Below the pieces are notes generated by a model that was not told where the DNA came from, did no database searches, and saw only the letters and a program-made list of their open reading frames with translations. A DNA stretch of 64,000 nucleotides from Congeria kusceri (lineage: Eukaryota; Mollusca; Bivalvia; Myida; Dreissenidae): positions 22,851,105 through 22,915,104 of the forward strand of contig CM051030.1 in assembly GCA_027627225.1 (NCBI GenBank), given 5' to 3'. The first letter of the stretch is position 1. Every line of letters begins with the position of its first letter. The position numbers and the translations under genes are program-made. Positions 43,960 through 54,795 of the stretch are shown here, piece by piece.

Positions 43960-45080
43960 AGACGTTCGCAACAATTTCGTCCCATTGTTTTCCAACGACA
44001 GATTTCTAAACATTTTGCACAAACGTGTGTCAATTTATCCTCAAACTAAAACAGTCTTAAACAATAGGGGTCACCGGCCTTGTTCCGGAAATATTGGGGG
44101 ATAAAATATGCTACCTGTCGTAGCCCTTTTTTCAGTATGTGTGACTAGCAATGTTTAATTATATAAAGCGTTCATTTTCAAACAAGGACGGATATTTGTT
44201 ATCTTACGTTTGGCAATATCCAAGTGCAGTTTAATGATAAAACGCTCTTTATCTATAGTTCCCATAAAAAAAAAGACTTTTAATTGACACTTCATGAGGT
44301 TAATTATACATTGAATATGCCTTTGAAAACATGAATTAATAATCAAATATTCGAATATATTTTGTTTCTTTGGACAGGTTTTGTTAACAAGTTCATATAC
44401 ATGTGCCATTGTACACTGAAACTGAAACAGTGTTAAAAAATAGGGGTCACCGGCCTTTGTCCGGAAATATTAGGTATACGGTACCTGTCGAAGCAACTTT
44501 TTCAGTTTGGATTTTGTTATCAATGTTTTAAGTATATGTAGGAGAGCGTTTTTCAAACAAGGTTATGGTTCTTTCAACTGACATGTTTTCACATGTCTTA
44601 TTTGGGAATATAAAAGTGTATTTTGATAATAAAACGATTTACTTATATTTACTGTTAAGGTAATGAATTTGGCTGGACATTTAACTAGGTAGTATGGGTA
44701 TTAATAATACCTTTTGAGACATAATTTATGCATCAATATATTTTGTTCCAAACGACATATTTTCTTAAATTTTCGCACATGCATGCATCAATGTATACTT
44801 ACATCAAAACATTTATAAAACGAATGGGTCACCAAATTTGTTTGGGAATTATTGGACTCTAAATAGGCTACCTGTGTAGCCTTTTTCGTGTTTACGTAAA
44901 CAACGTATCAATTGCCAAATTGGAATGAATATATTTAATGGATCTTTCTGTTTAACTTATTTGTTTTGGCAATACATTGTATACATACGGTTTTGATATG
45001 TATCATGATTTATGAACTTTTAACCATTGACTGGAACTTAATGACTTAAACATATATATATTTATTGATTGAAATTAGTA
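43960..45080. repeat. ~380-bp unit, three tandem copies in intron 3
   Basis: The marker aataggggtcaccggcctt lies at 44,063 and 44,439 and a diverged form (aatgggtcaccaaatttg) at 44,823, spaced 376 and 384 bp. Each copy continues with 'ccggaaatatt', 'gctacctgtcg', 'tttttcag', 'caaacaagg' and 'ataaaacg'. Outer edges are uncertain. No coding. Confidence 0.7.
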
Positions 45081-45582
45081 TATTGTAATCTATAAACAAT
45101 AATGAAATAAAGAAGCAACATAAGAAATTAACCCAATTATTTTAGTTTTGTTGCGAACGTCCTTAATATAGTTCTTTTGTTAGAATTGGTTTTACAAAAA
45201 CTAATGTTTATGGGTAATTCAGATTGACACAGCTGATAATATAATTTCATTTGCTAAGTTATAATTTACAACCTCAACCCTGATATGTATTATTTAGATT
45301 AATCTATATTATGTTAACATGTGTAATGAACATGTGTGATATCCATAACAAATCAGTAGATGTGTCCAGTAATGACAATACTGTGTAAATTAATTAAGTG
45401 TTTTAACCGAATACAGTGTATATTAACTATGATATTACATGTTGAAGTGGTTACCTAGAAAACGAATCGAAGTGGAAAATTAAAGTGAATGAACATTCAT
45501 TATTTATCATCAAAAAAGGATAGTTCACAATGTTAAAATCTGGAAATATTCCATGATTACCAAATGTATTAAACTATTGTAG

Positions 45583-45876
45583 ACGGCCCTACGAAACCAG
45601 TATGCACGTATAAAGGCCAAATAGCGACCGGTACTATCAGAATCATTCACGGTAAAACACTCAACCTATCGTGTACAAGTACCAGCAGACCATCCCCTGA
45701 CCGACACACGTGGACGTATTCCGGGGGTCCATACACTGGTCAGCAACTGACGATACCCAACATTACGGTTTCCCTTAACGGGACATACACCTTTGAAGCC
45801 AGGAACACCATGAGCCCTACCGAGCACTCATCCGTAACAGAATCTAACTCGACAACTATAGATATAGATGTACTAT
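45583..45876 (+). CDS. IgSF gene, exon 4: Ig domain 3 lacking one Cys
   Basis: 98-residue exon, acceptor attgtag (ends 45,582), donor cta t|gtaagt (45,877), phase 1-1. C2-like: KTLNLSCTSTSRPSPD with Cys, DRHTWTY with the core Trp, then NGTYTFEARN. The F-strand Cys of the YxC motif is replaced by Phe (TTT where TGT would be expected), so the standard Ig disulfide cannot form. Splice sites and reading frame are otherwise clean, so this looks like a real substitution rather than decay. It could also be an allele or a sequencing difference. Confidence 0.75.
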
Positions 45877-46063
45877 GTAAGTAACATCTATGTTTCTTTG
45901 AAAATGCAGGAAACAGGTTGTGCTTAATACTGTTTTTATACACTGTCCCAGCTACGATTTAAATGATTTGTACACAATTTTAGTTTATTTTGTATATAAG
46001 TATGTAGGTTGATGTATAACTAGTTTTTAGATTTGCATAGGTATATTAAAACAAAATAATCAA

Positions 46064-49000
46064 TACCGTATTTTTCGGTGTATAAGACGCAACTTTTTGT
46101 CAATATGTTTGTGCAAGCGACTTATACAACGATGCAACTTATACGTGTACAAAATCCGAAATGTTTCATCCCCCTCCCACTTTTTTTCATCAAAGTTTCT
46201 GCATTTGTCTTCATTTTCATGTGTCAAAGTAGTTTTAATCGGGTATGACTAAATAGCGGAAAGGGCCCCTTTCCGCTGAAAGGGCTGTCAGTGTTCGGAA
46301 AGGGCTTCGTATGTTTTATTGTCAATTTTTTTTTAAACAATTACCAATATAATATAACATAGTAAAAATGTGTGCATACTTAATTTTTCATTCAATTCCA
46401 TCAAGTAATAATGACTTTATGAAGAATTGAACAATTCCAACAATAGAAAGTCATAGAAAGGGCCGAACACTACGGAAAGTGCTAGTCGGTAATTTTCGTA
46501 AGTAATGGAAAGGTCCCCTTTCCGCGGAAAGGGAGTTCAGTGTTCGAAAAGGGCCTGATATATTGTTAACATTATTTGATGTAAATAATAAATAACACAG
46601 TTTTGAAATATAAAGTAATTAAAAGTTTCATTCAATTGCATAAAGAAATAATAATTTTAAAGGTCCAATATTAGAAAGTTACGGAAACTACCGTACACTT
46701 CGGAAAGGGCTTAAAGAAAACGGAAAGGACATACTTCGGAAAGAGCTTCAGGTGTTTTAATACAACACGTATTATATAAGATAAGTAGGTCTATTAAAAA
46801 TATTTATTTCGTTCAATAAAATCCAGAAATAATGACTTAGTAAATGTTTTAACAAGACCAATGATTGAACCTTAAGGAAATGACCGTAAAGTACAGAAAG
46901 GGCTACTCGGAAAACAGAAAAGGCATATTAGAACAGTTAAAACGATTTGAAACCTACGGAAATATTCGTGTTTTAAAATTCTCACGCGAGTTTTGTGAAA
47001 TACTTCATTCATTGTTTAAATAGTTGGCTGATACCTGTACTTCATATCAAAATGAACAAACATGTTCCTATATATTTATTGCAAAAAAACAACTCAAAAT
47101 ACAACGTAACATAATAAAAACACACATTGATAATCTTTGTAATGTCTGATTCCTTCAGTAAAACAAATAAAATAAACATGTTATTGCAGAAATAGAACAC
47201 GGTTTCACAATACCAGTGCAATTCACCTTAAATTGGTAAATAAGCCTTTTAATACTAAATGAGTACTATTCATTTATAAAGTGATCAATTACGCAAATAT
47301 GTCGTCCATAGTCTGAATTGTTATTGAAGCATCAACTTTCTTTCTGCATTAGGTGTTGGAGATCTCTCCGCCCTCTTTATTTTGCGTTGGCAAGGTTTCC
47401 TCCCGGCTGAACTGTCCTTTACCCATCACTTGATGCAACAACCTTAACTCTGTTTTTTCCCAAGATCACACAGAAATTTAATTTTCCGCTTCTGACGAGC
47501 TTCTTCTGATATTGTGGCCCAAAAGCTGATGTCCATCTAGTGTTGTAGATACTTTTCTGCTAACCGGTAGTTTCCCGTGTCCCGTATCGCTCTGCACCTT
47601 TCTTCCTGTTCACTTTTAATGAAGTTGAGCATTTTGTCGATAATTCGTGGCATGTCTTGTTGTTTCCATTTTGTTTCAGAAATTTTCCCTTGTGTCGTCG
47701 GTTTTATCACATGTTCTGTTAGTAACGGTACACGTTTTTTTTTTTTAAAGTAGTCTAGAAATTTTCGGTCGTTGGAATGCTCTTGGTCTTTTTTTCAGTA
47801 TTTGAAAAATATAGTTTCATTAGACAATAACAGCACAGTAAAAGTATAACAATCAGAATTAACAAAATAATAAAAACTGGACTTTTCAATTTTGATTAAT
47901 TTGGAAAACAGCAAATATTGACATTTTAGACGATAAAGAAACCGATACTAGAAACACATATAATCAAAGTTGGTTCTCTGATATCAACAACAAAATTATG
48001 ATATCATTCACTATTTACATAAACAATTAACATGGAGAAATATTTTTTTTTCCGCGAACCTAAATAAATATCGTAATTTAGCATGTAAAAAGGAGTTAAA
48101 TATTTAAAGATAAATGTCAGTCTATAGTCTATTCAGAAAGACAGTGGTAATTTTCACAAGTGCCATGCTGTTTATGAATAGATGTACTTCTTACATTACT
48201 TTTAATTGCCATAAACCGAGAAACTAGGACACGAATTTTATTTAAAGCTAATACAGTGTTGTTTTAAGGGATTGACTCCGGAACCAATTATGCGAGACAA
48301 TACAAGATTGTACGATAAAATATTTTCTTTGTTTCTTCCTTTCGGCAACTTGTGTTGTAGACAATTTAAAGTTTTGATGTGAATATTTTTTTATTAAAAT
48401 AAACATATTTTAACACTATTTACATTTAATTATGTATTTTAAAAATGTAATATCGCACTGATAAAATTCTTTACTAAGAATGTATAGGATTTTAATATGT
48501 AAAATACTAAAGGTGTGCTGATTGTTGGTCCATGATCCTGAAAAAATATTGTATATATAACCTGTGCTCATATATTACAAAAAATATATCTATATATATA
48601 TTAAATAAACAAAGAATCCTTACCTCGCAAAAGATGCAATAGTCATTGCAAATTTCGGAGCGAACTGAACACGTATATTCCATTTAACAACATGTACACT
48701 TCACAAACACACACATACACACACGTGCACAACACTATTTATTCCAACAAAAACGTATTATAAGTTCAAAATAAAATAGAAAAATGTAAGAGCAAAACAA
48801 GTACAAACTATGTTATAAATGACTTTGATATGCACTTCGTATTAGACATTATTAAAATTCTCCGACATTATATAGCAGGAGACGAAATTCGGTTACTTAT
48901 TAATTCTTTTTGATACCTTTCAACCCATTTTATATGAAAACTTAAAATGTGTCTAAAATTTAGCTAATTATTCACAGTGTGACAATCTAGTCACTATACA

Positions 49001-50262
49001 TTACTTTAACAAGCGATTTAATTACTTTAACAAGGGATCGTCACAGTTTGTTGCCGCTTCATTTTTGCATGAAAGGCAGCATTCTTAAAAAAAAAAAAAA
49101 ACACATAAATAATTGTATTCATGTAGTCCAGAATTAATTGATTCATTAATTACAACAACAAGGATGGTAATGACATTGTTTACGTGTAAAAAAACAACAG
49201 GGAATTACCTTGATTCATTATTATTTTTTGTTTCATTTATTGTACAAAAAACATCCTTTCCATTTCTTCCGAAGATTACGGAATATAGGGTACATTTTAA
49301 AATTAAATGCTAAAAAATGTTAACAATATATCATATAAGGCCCGTTCCGTACACTGAATACCCTTTCCATTTCTTTCGAAAAATACTGACTAGCCCTTTT
49401 CGTAGTGTTCGGCCCTTTCCGTGACTTTCTATCTTTGGATCTGTAAAATCCTTCATAGAGTCATTTTTAATTGATGGAATTGGATGAAAATCGAAGTATG
49501 CACATATTTTTACTAGTTAACTAATATAATACTGGTAAAAGGTTTTAAAAATGTTAACAATAAAACATACGAGGCCCTTTCCGAACACTGGAAGCCATTT
49601 CCGCGGAAAGGAGCCCTTTCCGCTATTCAGTCATACCGGTTTAATCCAAGCATTAAACCATTATCACATCCTGTATCATTTTTTGCCTATATTTAAAGAC
49701 ACTCTGTGTATTTCATGATACTCATGACATTTTTCCCTGAAATTGTTGATTTCATAACGCTCTATTGACCTGGCTAACGTCATTTAGATAGATTAGTATT
49801 GATTAAGTTTATCTGACTAACACTGACTATGTTAAAAAGATCAAAGAAAATAGCTGGGGAAAAGTTTGACGTTGCCAAGGGAGTTGCTGAGGTACTGAAT
49901 GAATTTGTATTGTGTAGATAAATAATTGACATATCAGACAAGTAGACTGTACACAGATATCATATAATTCTCTTGTAGGTTGTTGCGCAATGTGTAAGGT
50001 ATGAATAACAAGGACTATTGTGTGTGTGTGCTTTGTCTATAGGATTGTTAAACAAAGGATGTTTTGACAGTCTGGTTAAACAGGTGTGAATTTGTAACCT
50101 CTTTCAAGGGGACTCATTCTTTTATAGAATATGGATTTTTTAAGTGCGACTTACATAGCGGTGCGACATATATGTGGCTGAAAACATGAAAATGTAAAAA
50201 AGTAGCAAACGCGTCTTATATACTGATGCGAAGTATAGTCCGGAAAAAAATAGTATATAGTC
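46064..50262. mobile_element. 4.2-kb inverted-repeat element with 'ggaaagggccc' motifs
   Basis: The ends are inverted relatives (left taccgtatttttcggtgtat, then aagacgc; right, reversed, with ttttttccggactat, then gtatataagacgc). Inside, 46,242-46,515 is an inverted copy of 49,372-49,638: 'ggtatgactaaatagcgga', 'cagtgttcggaaagggc', 'tcgtatgttttattgt', 'tatgtgcatactt', 'cattcaattccatcaa', 'gaaagggccgaacactacg'. The near-palindrome gcggaaagggcccctttccgc is at 46,256-46,276. Several weaker motif copies run to about 46,930. The centre (47,000-49,300) is AT-rich except for one coding-like stretch. No transposase family is recognised. Confidence 0.65.
47440..47810 (-). pseudogene. Unrecognised broken ORF inside the 4.2-kb element
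   Basis: On the minus strand one frame runs about 95 codons with a single stop: LLTEHVIKPTTQGKISETKW, then MPRIIDKMLNFIKSEQEERC, IRDTGNYRLAEKYLQH, stop, and DISFWATISEEARQKRKIKF. A basic segment (KKRPRAFQRPKISRLL) lies just upstream across a run of 12 A residues that shifts the frame. Base composition is clearly less AT-rich than the surroundings. It could be the remnant of this element's mobility protein. I recognise no family. Confidence 0.4.
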
Positions 50263-50274
50263 CTTCCGTCCGTG

Positions 50275-50775
50275 ACAAGGTTAAGTAGATTTCACTGTTT
50301 CGTCTAGCACCAACACCGCTTACTACAACACTTTGATACTAACACAGTTGTTGCTTAGGACCATTCCCTATCCACCCGTATCACCCAACGTCACTTTGAC
50401 CTTGACCTTGAAATAATTTAGACTTACAATAAATCGAAAGTGCCATTTCTTGGTTAACTCGATTTTACCGTTTCGTGTAGCACCAGCACCGCAAACTACA
50501 ACACTTAGATATTTACACAGTTGTTACTTATGACCGTTCCCAATCGACCCATATCAACCAACCTCACTTTGACCTTGACCTAATTTGCACTTAGAATAAT
50601 TCAAATGGGCTGTTTCTAGGTTAACACGATTTATCGTTTCGTCTAGCACCAACACCGCTTACTACAACACATGGATATTTACATAGTTTTTACTGATGAC
50701 CGTTCCCAATCCACCCATATCACCCAACCTCACTTTGACCTTGACCTTGACCTAATATAGACTAAGAAATGGTCT
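50275..50775. repeat. ~170-bp unit, three tandem copies in intron 4
   Basis: Each unit has 'gtttcgtctagcaccaacac', 'actacaacac', 'gaccgttcccaatccaccca' and 'cctcactttgaccttgacc'. The marker tttcgt falls at about 50,298, 50,471 and 50,637 (spacing 173 and 166). It lies directly beside the 4.2-kb element. Confidence 0.75.
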
Positions 50776-50943
50776 ACCCAGCACCAACCGTGGGCATGTG
50801 TGTTTATCAAACACGGAATCGTTTTCTATTGAGCATTCAAGCCAATGGTGGACTTGCCAATCCGAACAGCTTGGTGAACACTACCATTTAATGTCCAAAT
50901 TAATATTTGCTATGTTGCGCATATATATTTATCAATTTTATAG

Positions 50944-51234
50944 ATCCACCAACGACGCCCATATTCAGGATATATAGTGTGGCAGTGTCAGGTACCATCA
51001 AGATCATCAGTGGCAACAGCAAGACTATCCACTGCTCCAGTCAGAGTAATCCACTACCAAACTACACCTGGTCATCTGGGGGAACTGCGAACAACGCTGA
51101 TCTGGTACTAAACAATGTACAGTCCCCATCAGGTAACAGAGAATATACGTGTACAACACAGAATACAATGCAGCCTACTGGGGACATAACTGAAACACTG
51201 AAGGCATATGGATCCATTACCATTGAAGTGCTGT
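50944..51234 (+). CDS. IgSF gene, exon 5: Ig domain 4
   Basis: 97-residue exon, acceptor tttatag (ends 50,943), donor ctg t|gtaagg (51,235), phase 1-1. C2-like Ig domain with KTIHCSSQSNPLPNYTWSSG (Cys and core Trp) and NREYTCTTQN (F-strand YxC). The opening TIKIISGNSKTI resembles the opening of exon 4 (TIRIIHGKTL), which suggests the two exons arose by duplication. Confidence 0.85.
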
Positions 51235-51690
51235 GTAAGGATTTGTCTTGAAATCAGTGTTTATATTGCAATAGCTGAAATTTGCCATGGTAAAGTTAGG
51301 TAAATTGATTTTACATAAATGTAATGTTAAAATGACAAAAAATGCTAAGATTTATCGTATACGTATAGATAATATTTCTCAAATACTGATTATATATTCA
51401 GTATACGATACAATAGGCCATATAGAATTCCCATATTCACATTGTAAAATAATCGGTATTCAACGGCTGGAAAAAACGGACTGCTTTTACTTTTACGTTT
51501 GTTGAGTATCATATATTTTCATATAACATTCCGAGCGATATTGCGAATCTCCCAGTTCTATTAATAGACACAACACCGTTACATGTTGATTTGAATTGAA
51601 CGTCGTCATTGTTGTACATGACATGTATTCATGCACGTTCATTAGCAACCTATTCTGTTATTAGGAGGTATATAATACATTAAATACTAT
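51235..51690 (+). other. IgSF intron 5, first part
   Basis: AT-rich. A 72-codon frame at 51,287-51,505 has no motif. Nothing else is recognised. Confidence 0.5.
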
Positions 51691-51829
51691 ATGAATGTTG
51701 TGTTCTGGTGGGTTGTATCAGTCTCGTTGATTGTGTAAAGTTGTATTCCACTCGACCTTCGGACTCGTGGAATGCAGCGTTACACAATCAACTCGAGCGA
51801 TACAAGCCACCGGAACACCATATTCATGT
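51691..51829. mobile_element. Hairpin MITE, ~60-bp arms
   Basis: Almost all of the sequence folds on itself: 'ctggtgggttgtatcagtct', 'gttgattgtgtaa' and 'gtattccactcg' pair with 'cgtggaatgcagc', 'ttacacaatcaac' and 'gagcgatacaagccaccgg'. The loop is a few bases around 'accttcgga'. atgaat and attcat close the outer edges. Similar hairpins occur in other bivalve genomes (recognition, not a search). The 68-codon frame across it is an artefact. Confidence 0.8.
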
Positions 51830-52137
51830 AATATTTCCTATGTATATCATGCACTATATCTTATTGGCCCTAAACGAACCTGTTGTCTTTGGTATACCGT
51901 ATGATTTACTTTAACTGCATGTTGTTTTTGCATGTACACGATACAATAATGAACTAATGAAATGTATTAGCATACTAATTGTGAATGTTAATGTTAAGGT
52001 CTTCGTATTTATTCCATATAACTCAATGTTCTCTGTTGTATATCTGTACTTGTAAAACATTTACAACAATTCCTGGCTTGTGATATGTGTAGTGTATAGC
52101 CTCTCATGACTATCCATCATTATTCATTGTTTCTCAG
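51830..52137 (+). other. IgSF intron 5, last part
   Basis: AT-rich sequence up to a good acceptor (cattgtttctcag, ends 52,137). No other feature. Confidence 0.5.
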
Positions 52138-52443
52138 ATATCTCAAAACCAGTTTTCCACTATGGTAATGTCACTGGATCCAATATACCAAGTAATACAC
52201 TGGCAGTGGTGACAGGAGAAGGTCACCCCGTGTACTGTTTTTCCCAGGCTAATCCAACGGTATCTAGTTATACATGGACTTACTATTCTGCAACTCAGAT
52301 GCTGTCTATCAGGCAAATCAATGTAAACGTGACCGTTACGTGTAGGGTATCCAACCAAATGGTGGAGACATCATCATTGAACACCCAGTTTGGGGAAAGA
52401 AGATCAGGCTCTGAGCAGCAAACATTGTCTATTGTAGTACTGA
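52138..52443 (+). CDS. IgSF gene, exon 6: Ig domain 5
   Basis: 102-residue exon, acceptor tttctcag, donor ctg a|gtaagt (52,444), phase 1-1. C2-like Ig domain: HPVYCFSQANPTVSSYTWTY (Cys and core Trp) and NVTVTCRVSN (F-strand Cys). It closes TLSIVVL. The Gln/Ser-rich SGSEQQ loop before the last strand is longer than in neighbouring domains. Confidence 0.85.
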
Positions 52444-53032
52444 GTAAGTCTGTTGTCATGTTTTTATGTTTTGGTTCATGATTTACAAAAAAAAGTTATC
52501 ATTCTCCCACCTGATCAAAGGTCAAATTAGTAAATTGAAGTCATCTTGTGACTTACCTTTGTCTACATTTATTTTTGACTGTGTTATATCTCTGTGAGAC
52601 TGTTTAGGGTTACACTATGGGTCTGAATAGTTCTGTGCTTTCAGTTCATTGTATCAACAAGGTGTATTCTAACAGTTTTTCATTCATGTGTTGTAGTTGT
52701 AGTTGATGCTCAGCTGTTGTAAACCTAATTATAAGGACTGAGTTGTACTATCGTAAAGTGTTTATTAAAAAAAGCAACAGTATCTTATAATGAAGGATTA
52801 TCAGATATGATGCAGTTTTCTCCCAGGTCTGTAGGGACTGAATATGTCATTGAGTATCTTTAAAGGCCACATTGTACATTTTGAAGCTGAACGTATTCAA
52901 TTCAGTTTTATATGAGGAATATTGTTACTGTGTTGGTATTAAAATCTTTGTATGAATTCACTATTGATAGCAGATATTCCCATTTGAAACTACCATGAAT
53001 GTGCAATATAATAGTAACATGGATACATTCAG
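52444..53032 (+). other. IgSF intron 6
   Basis: 589 bp, AT-rich, no repeat or ORF of note. Confidence 0.55.
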
Positions 53033-53341
53033 AACCCCCAGATGAACCTCGCATCACCTATCAGCCCCAGTGCTTCTCAACAGGGACGATTCCGGCCCCG
53101 TCAGTTCTCAAGGTCATCGAAGGGGCCACTTTCTGTCTGAGTTGCTCGTCTTCTAGCATTCCAGCTGCCACATACAGTTGGTCTGGGCCTGCATCCTCCT
53201 CTACGCCGGTACTGACATTAGGAAACATATCCCGGGATGTCGTAAAACTGGCATCATGCAAGGCTGATAACACAATGGTGACCACGTTTGATGGAAATGT
53301 GACCAGAAGCGATATCACCGAAATCAATTTGGATATTCTGT
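53033..53341 (+). CDS. IgSF gene, exon 7: Ig domain 6
   Basis: 103-residue exon, acceptor acattcag, donor ctg t|gtaact (53,342), phase 1-1. C2-like: GATFCLSCSSSSIPAATYSW gives the B-strand Cys, an extra Cys two residues before it, and the core Trp. VVKLASCKADN supplies the F-strand Cys. Another Cys near the start (QPQCFS) could pair with the extra one. Ser and Ala are enriched in the B-C region. Confidence 0.85.
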
Positions 53342-53568
53342 GTAACTTTTGAGATACATTTTTTTTAAGGATCAATTTTATTATATTAAGTATTATAGTA
53401 GATATGTTGGCAATGTCTTGTTTTGCATGCAAATTCTATCTTGCAACCAAAACCTGCTCTTTGATTCTTTAGTACTTCTTTACACTCCGTTTGATATGTA
53501 ATACATTTTAGGCATAAAATATATTGAAATCATATGTGTATGCCTTTGATTGCATTTCGTGTTTTCAG
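53342..53568 (+). other. IgSF intron 7
   Basis: Short 227-bp AT-rich intron ending in a strong acceptor (gtgttttcag). Confidence 0.7.
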
Positions 53569-53847
53569 ATGGTCCATATGTGAAAGAAATTCCACGTCAA
53601 CAGGTTGTAAGAGGTATTGCCTTCCACTATGAGTGCCAGGTCATCCCAGGTAATCCAGCTGTTACAACATTTCTATGGACTCGAAATGGATCACATGACA
53701 AATGGCACAGTCAACAACTGAACCTGTCTTTGGTGCAACGTGAAGACGATGGTATATATACTTGTAACGCCTCGAATGTCCTTAACCCAACTGCCGGCCA
53801 AACATATCAGCAGTTTGACTCTATGAGTTTTCATCTAGCTGTTCTGT
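53569..53847 (+). CDS. IgSF gene, exon 8: Ig domain 7
   Basis: 93-residue exon, acceptor gttttcag, donor ctg t|gtaagt (53,848), phase 1-1. The most typical I/C2-type domain of the set: FHYECQVIPGNPAVTTFLW (Cys, core Trp), LNLSLVQREDDGIYTCNASN (the DxGxYxC motif of the E-F turn and F strand), closing SFHLAVL. Confidence 0.9.
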
Positions 53848-54457
53848 GTAAGTTTAAATGCTTATAAACATAACGTTATGAAGCAATTTGTATCTTTTAA
53901 TGTATAAACAAAGCTTGTCGCTACTTGTGATGAATGTTCGCTAAGTATGTATACAAAACTATGTACAACATCGTTTCATGTGCCATAGTAATAATATTGA
54001 ACATTTGTAGCTACTGTCTTGGATTGATATAAATGTCATGTATCTTTTACCATTGTGTTATTTACACCTACCAATCTGTACAGCACAACACATATGTTGT
54101 TTTAGTCTGGTGACACTATGGGTATCAGATGAATTTGTTTGTAGACATTTCTTTCAGCAATACATGCATTAGATCTTGTGTACAAAATATAATAGTTTAG
54201 TCAATATTGTATTTTCCATATTGCCTACAGGAGGAATTTTAGTATACTTGTATATCCTGTTATAGAATTGGATAAACATAATGTATAAGTTCAAGTCATT
54301 CCTTTGTGGTTAATTCAACAATCACTGAGACATATTTGAGGTTTATATTGCTGTACAGAAAGTATGTTTTATCTGAAAACTTTGTCATGATCAACTGTAC
54401 TGTCATAAAATTGGCTTGATGGATTTATTAAAGATAAACTGTTTGACTGATTTTCAG
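53848..54457 (+). other. IgSF intron 8
   Basis: 610 bp, AT-rich, no repeat recognised; ends with ctgattttcag. Confidence 0.55.
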
Positions 54458-54739
54458 TTGGTGCTGAAAACCTCGTCTTTTACATGGACCAGTTCCAAGG
54501 ACAAATTAGCTTGAATATTACAGAGAACAGTACTGCGACACTGAAATGTACACTAGAGAGTAATCCAGGGTCATCCATGGTGATCAGCAAAGATGGAGAG
54601 GACAAGTACACAGTATCAGATACAATGTCACTGACATATAGTATCAATGGTACATGTGATGATGCTGGTGTGTACTCGTGCAGAGGAAGTAACCAATTTC
54701 CTGGATCACCATCTCAACGCATCGACATTTACATATTGT
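54458..54739 (+). CDS. IgSF gene, exon 9: Ig domain 8 lacking core Trp
   Basis: 94-residue exon, acceptor gattttcag, donor ttg t|gtaagt (54,740), phase 1-1. C2-like: NSTATLKCTLESNPGSS (Cys) and DDAGVYSCRGSN (F-strand DxGxYxC). At the position of the core Trp the sequence reads MVISKDGE, so the Trp is replaced, probably by Ile. An extra Cys (NGTCDD) lies just before the E-F turn. The fold is probably kept because both canonical Cys are present. Confidence 0.85.
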
Positions 54740-54795
54740 GTAAGTATAATGCATGAATATTTTAACTTTGATATTATAGTATTGGGGGAATATCC

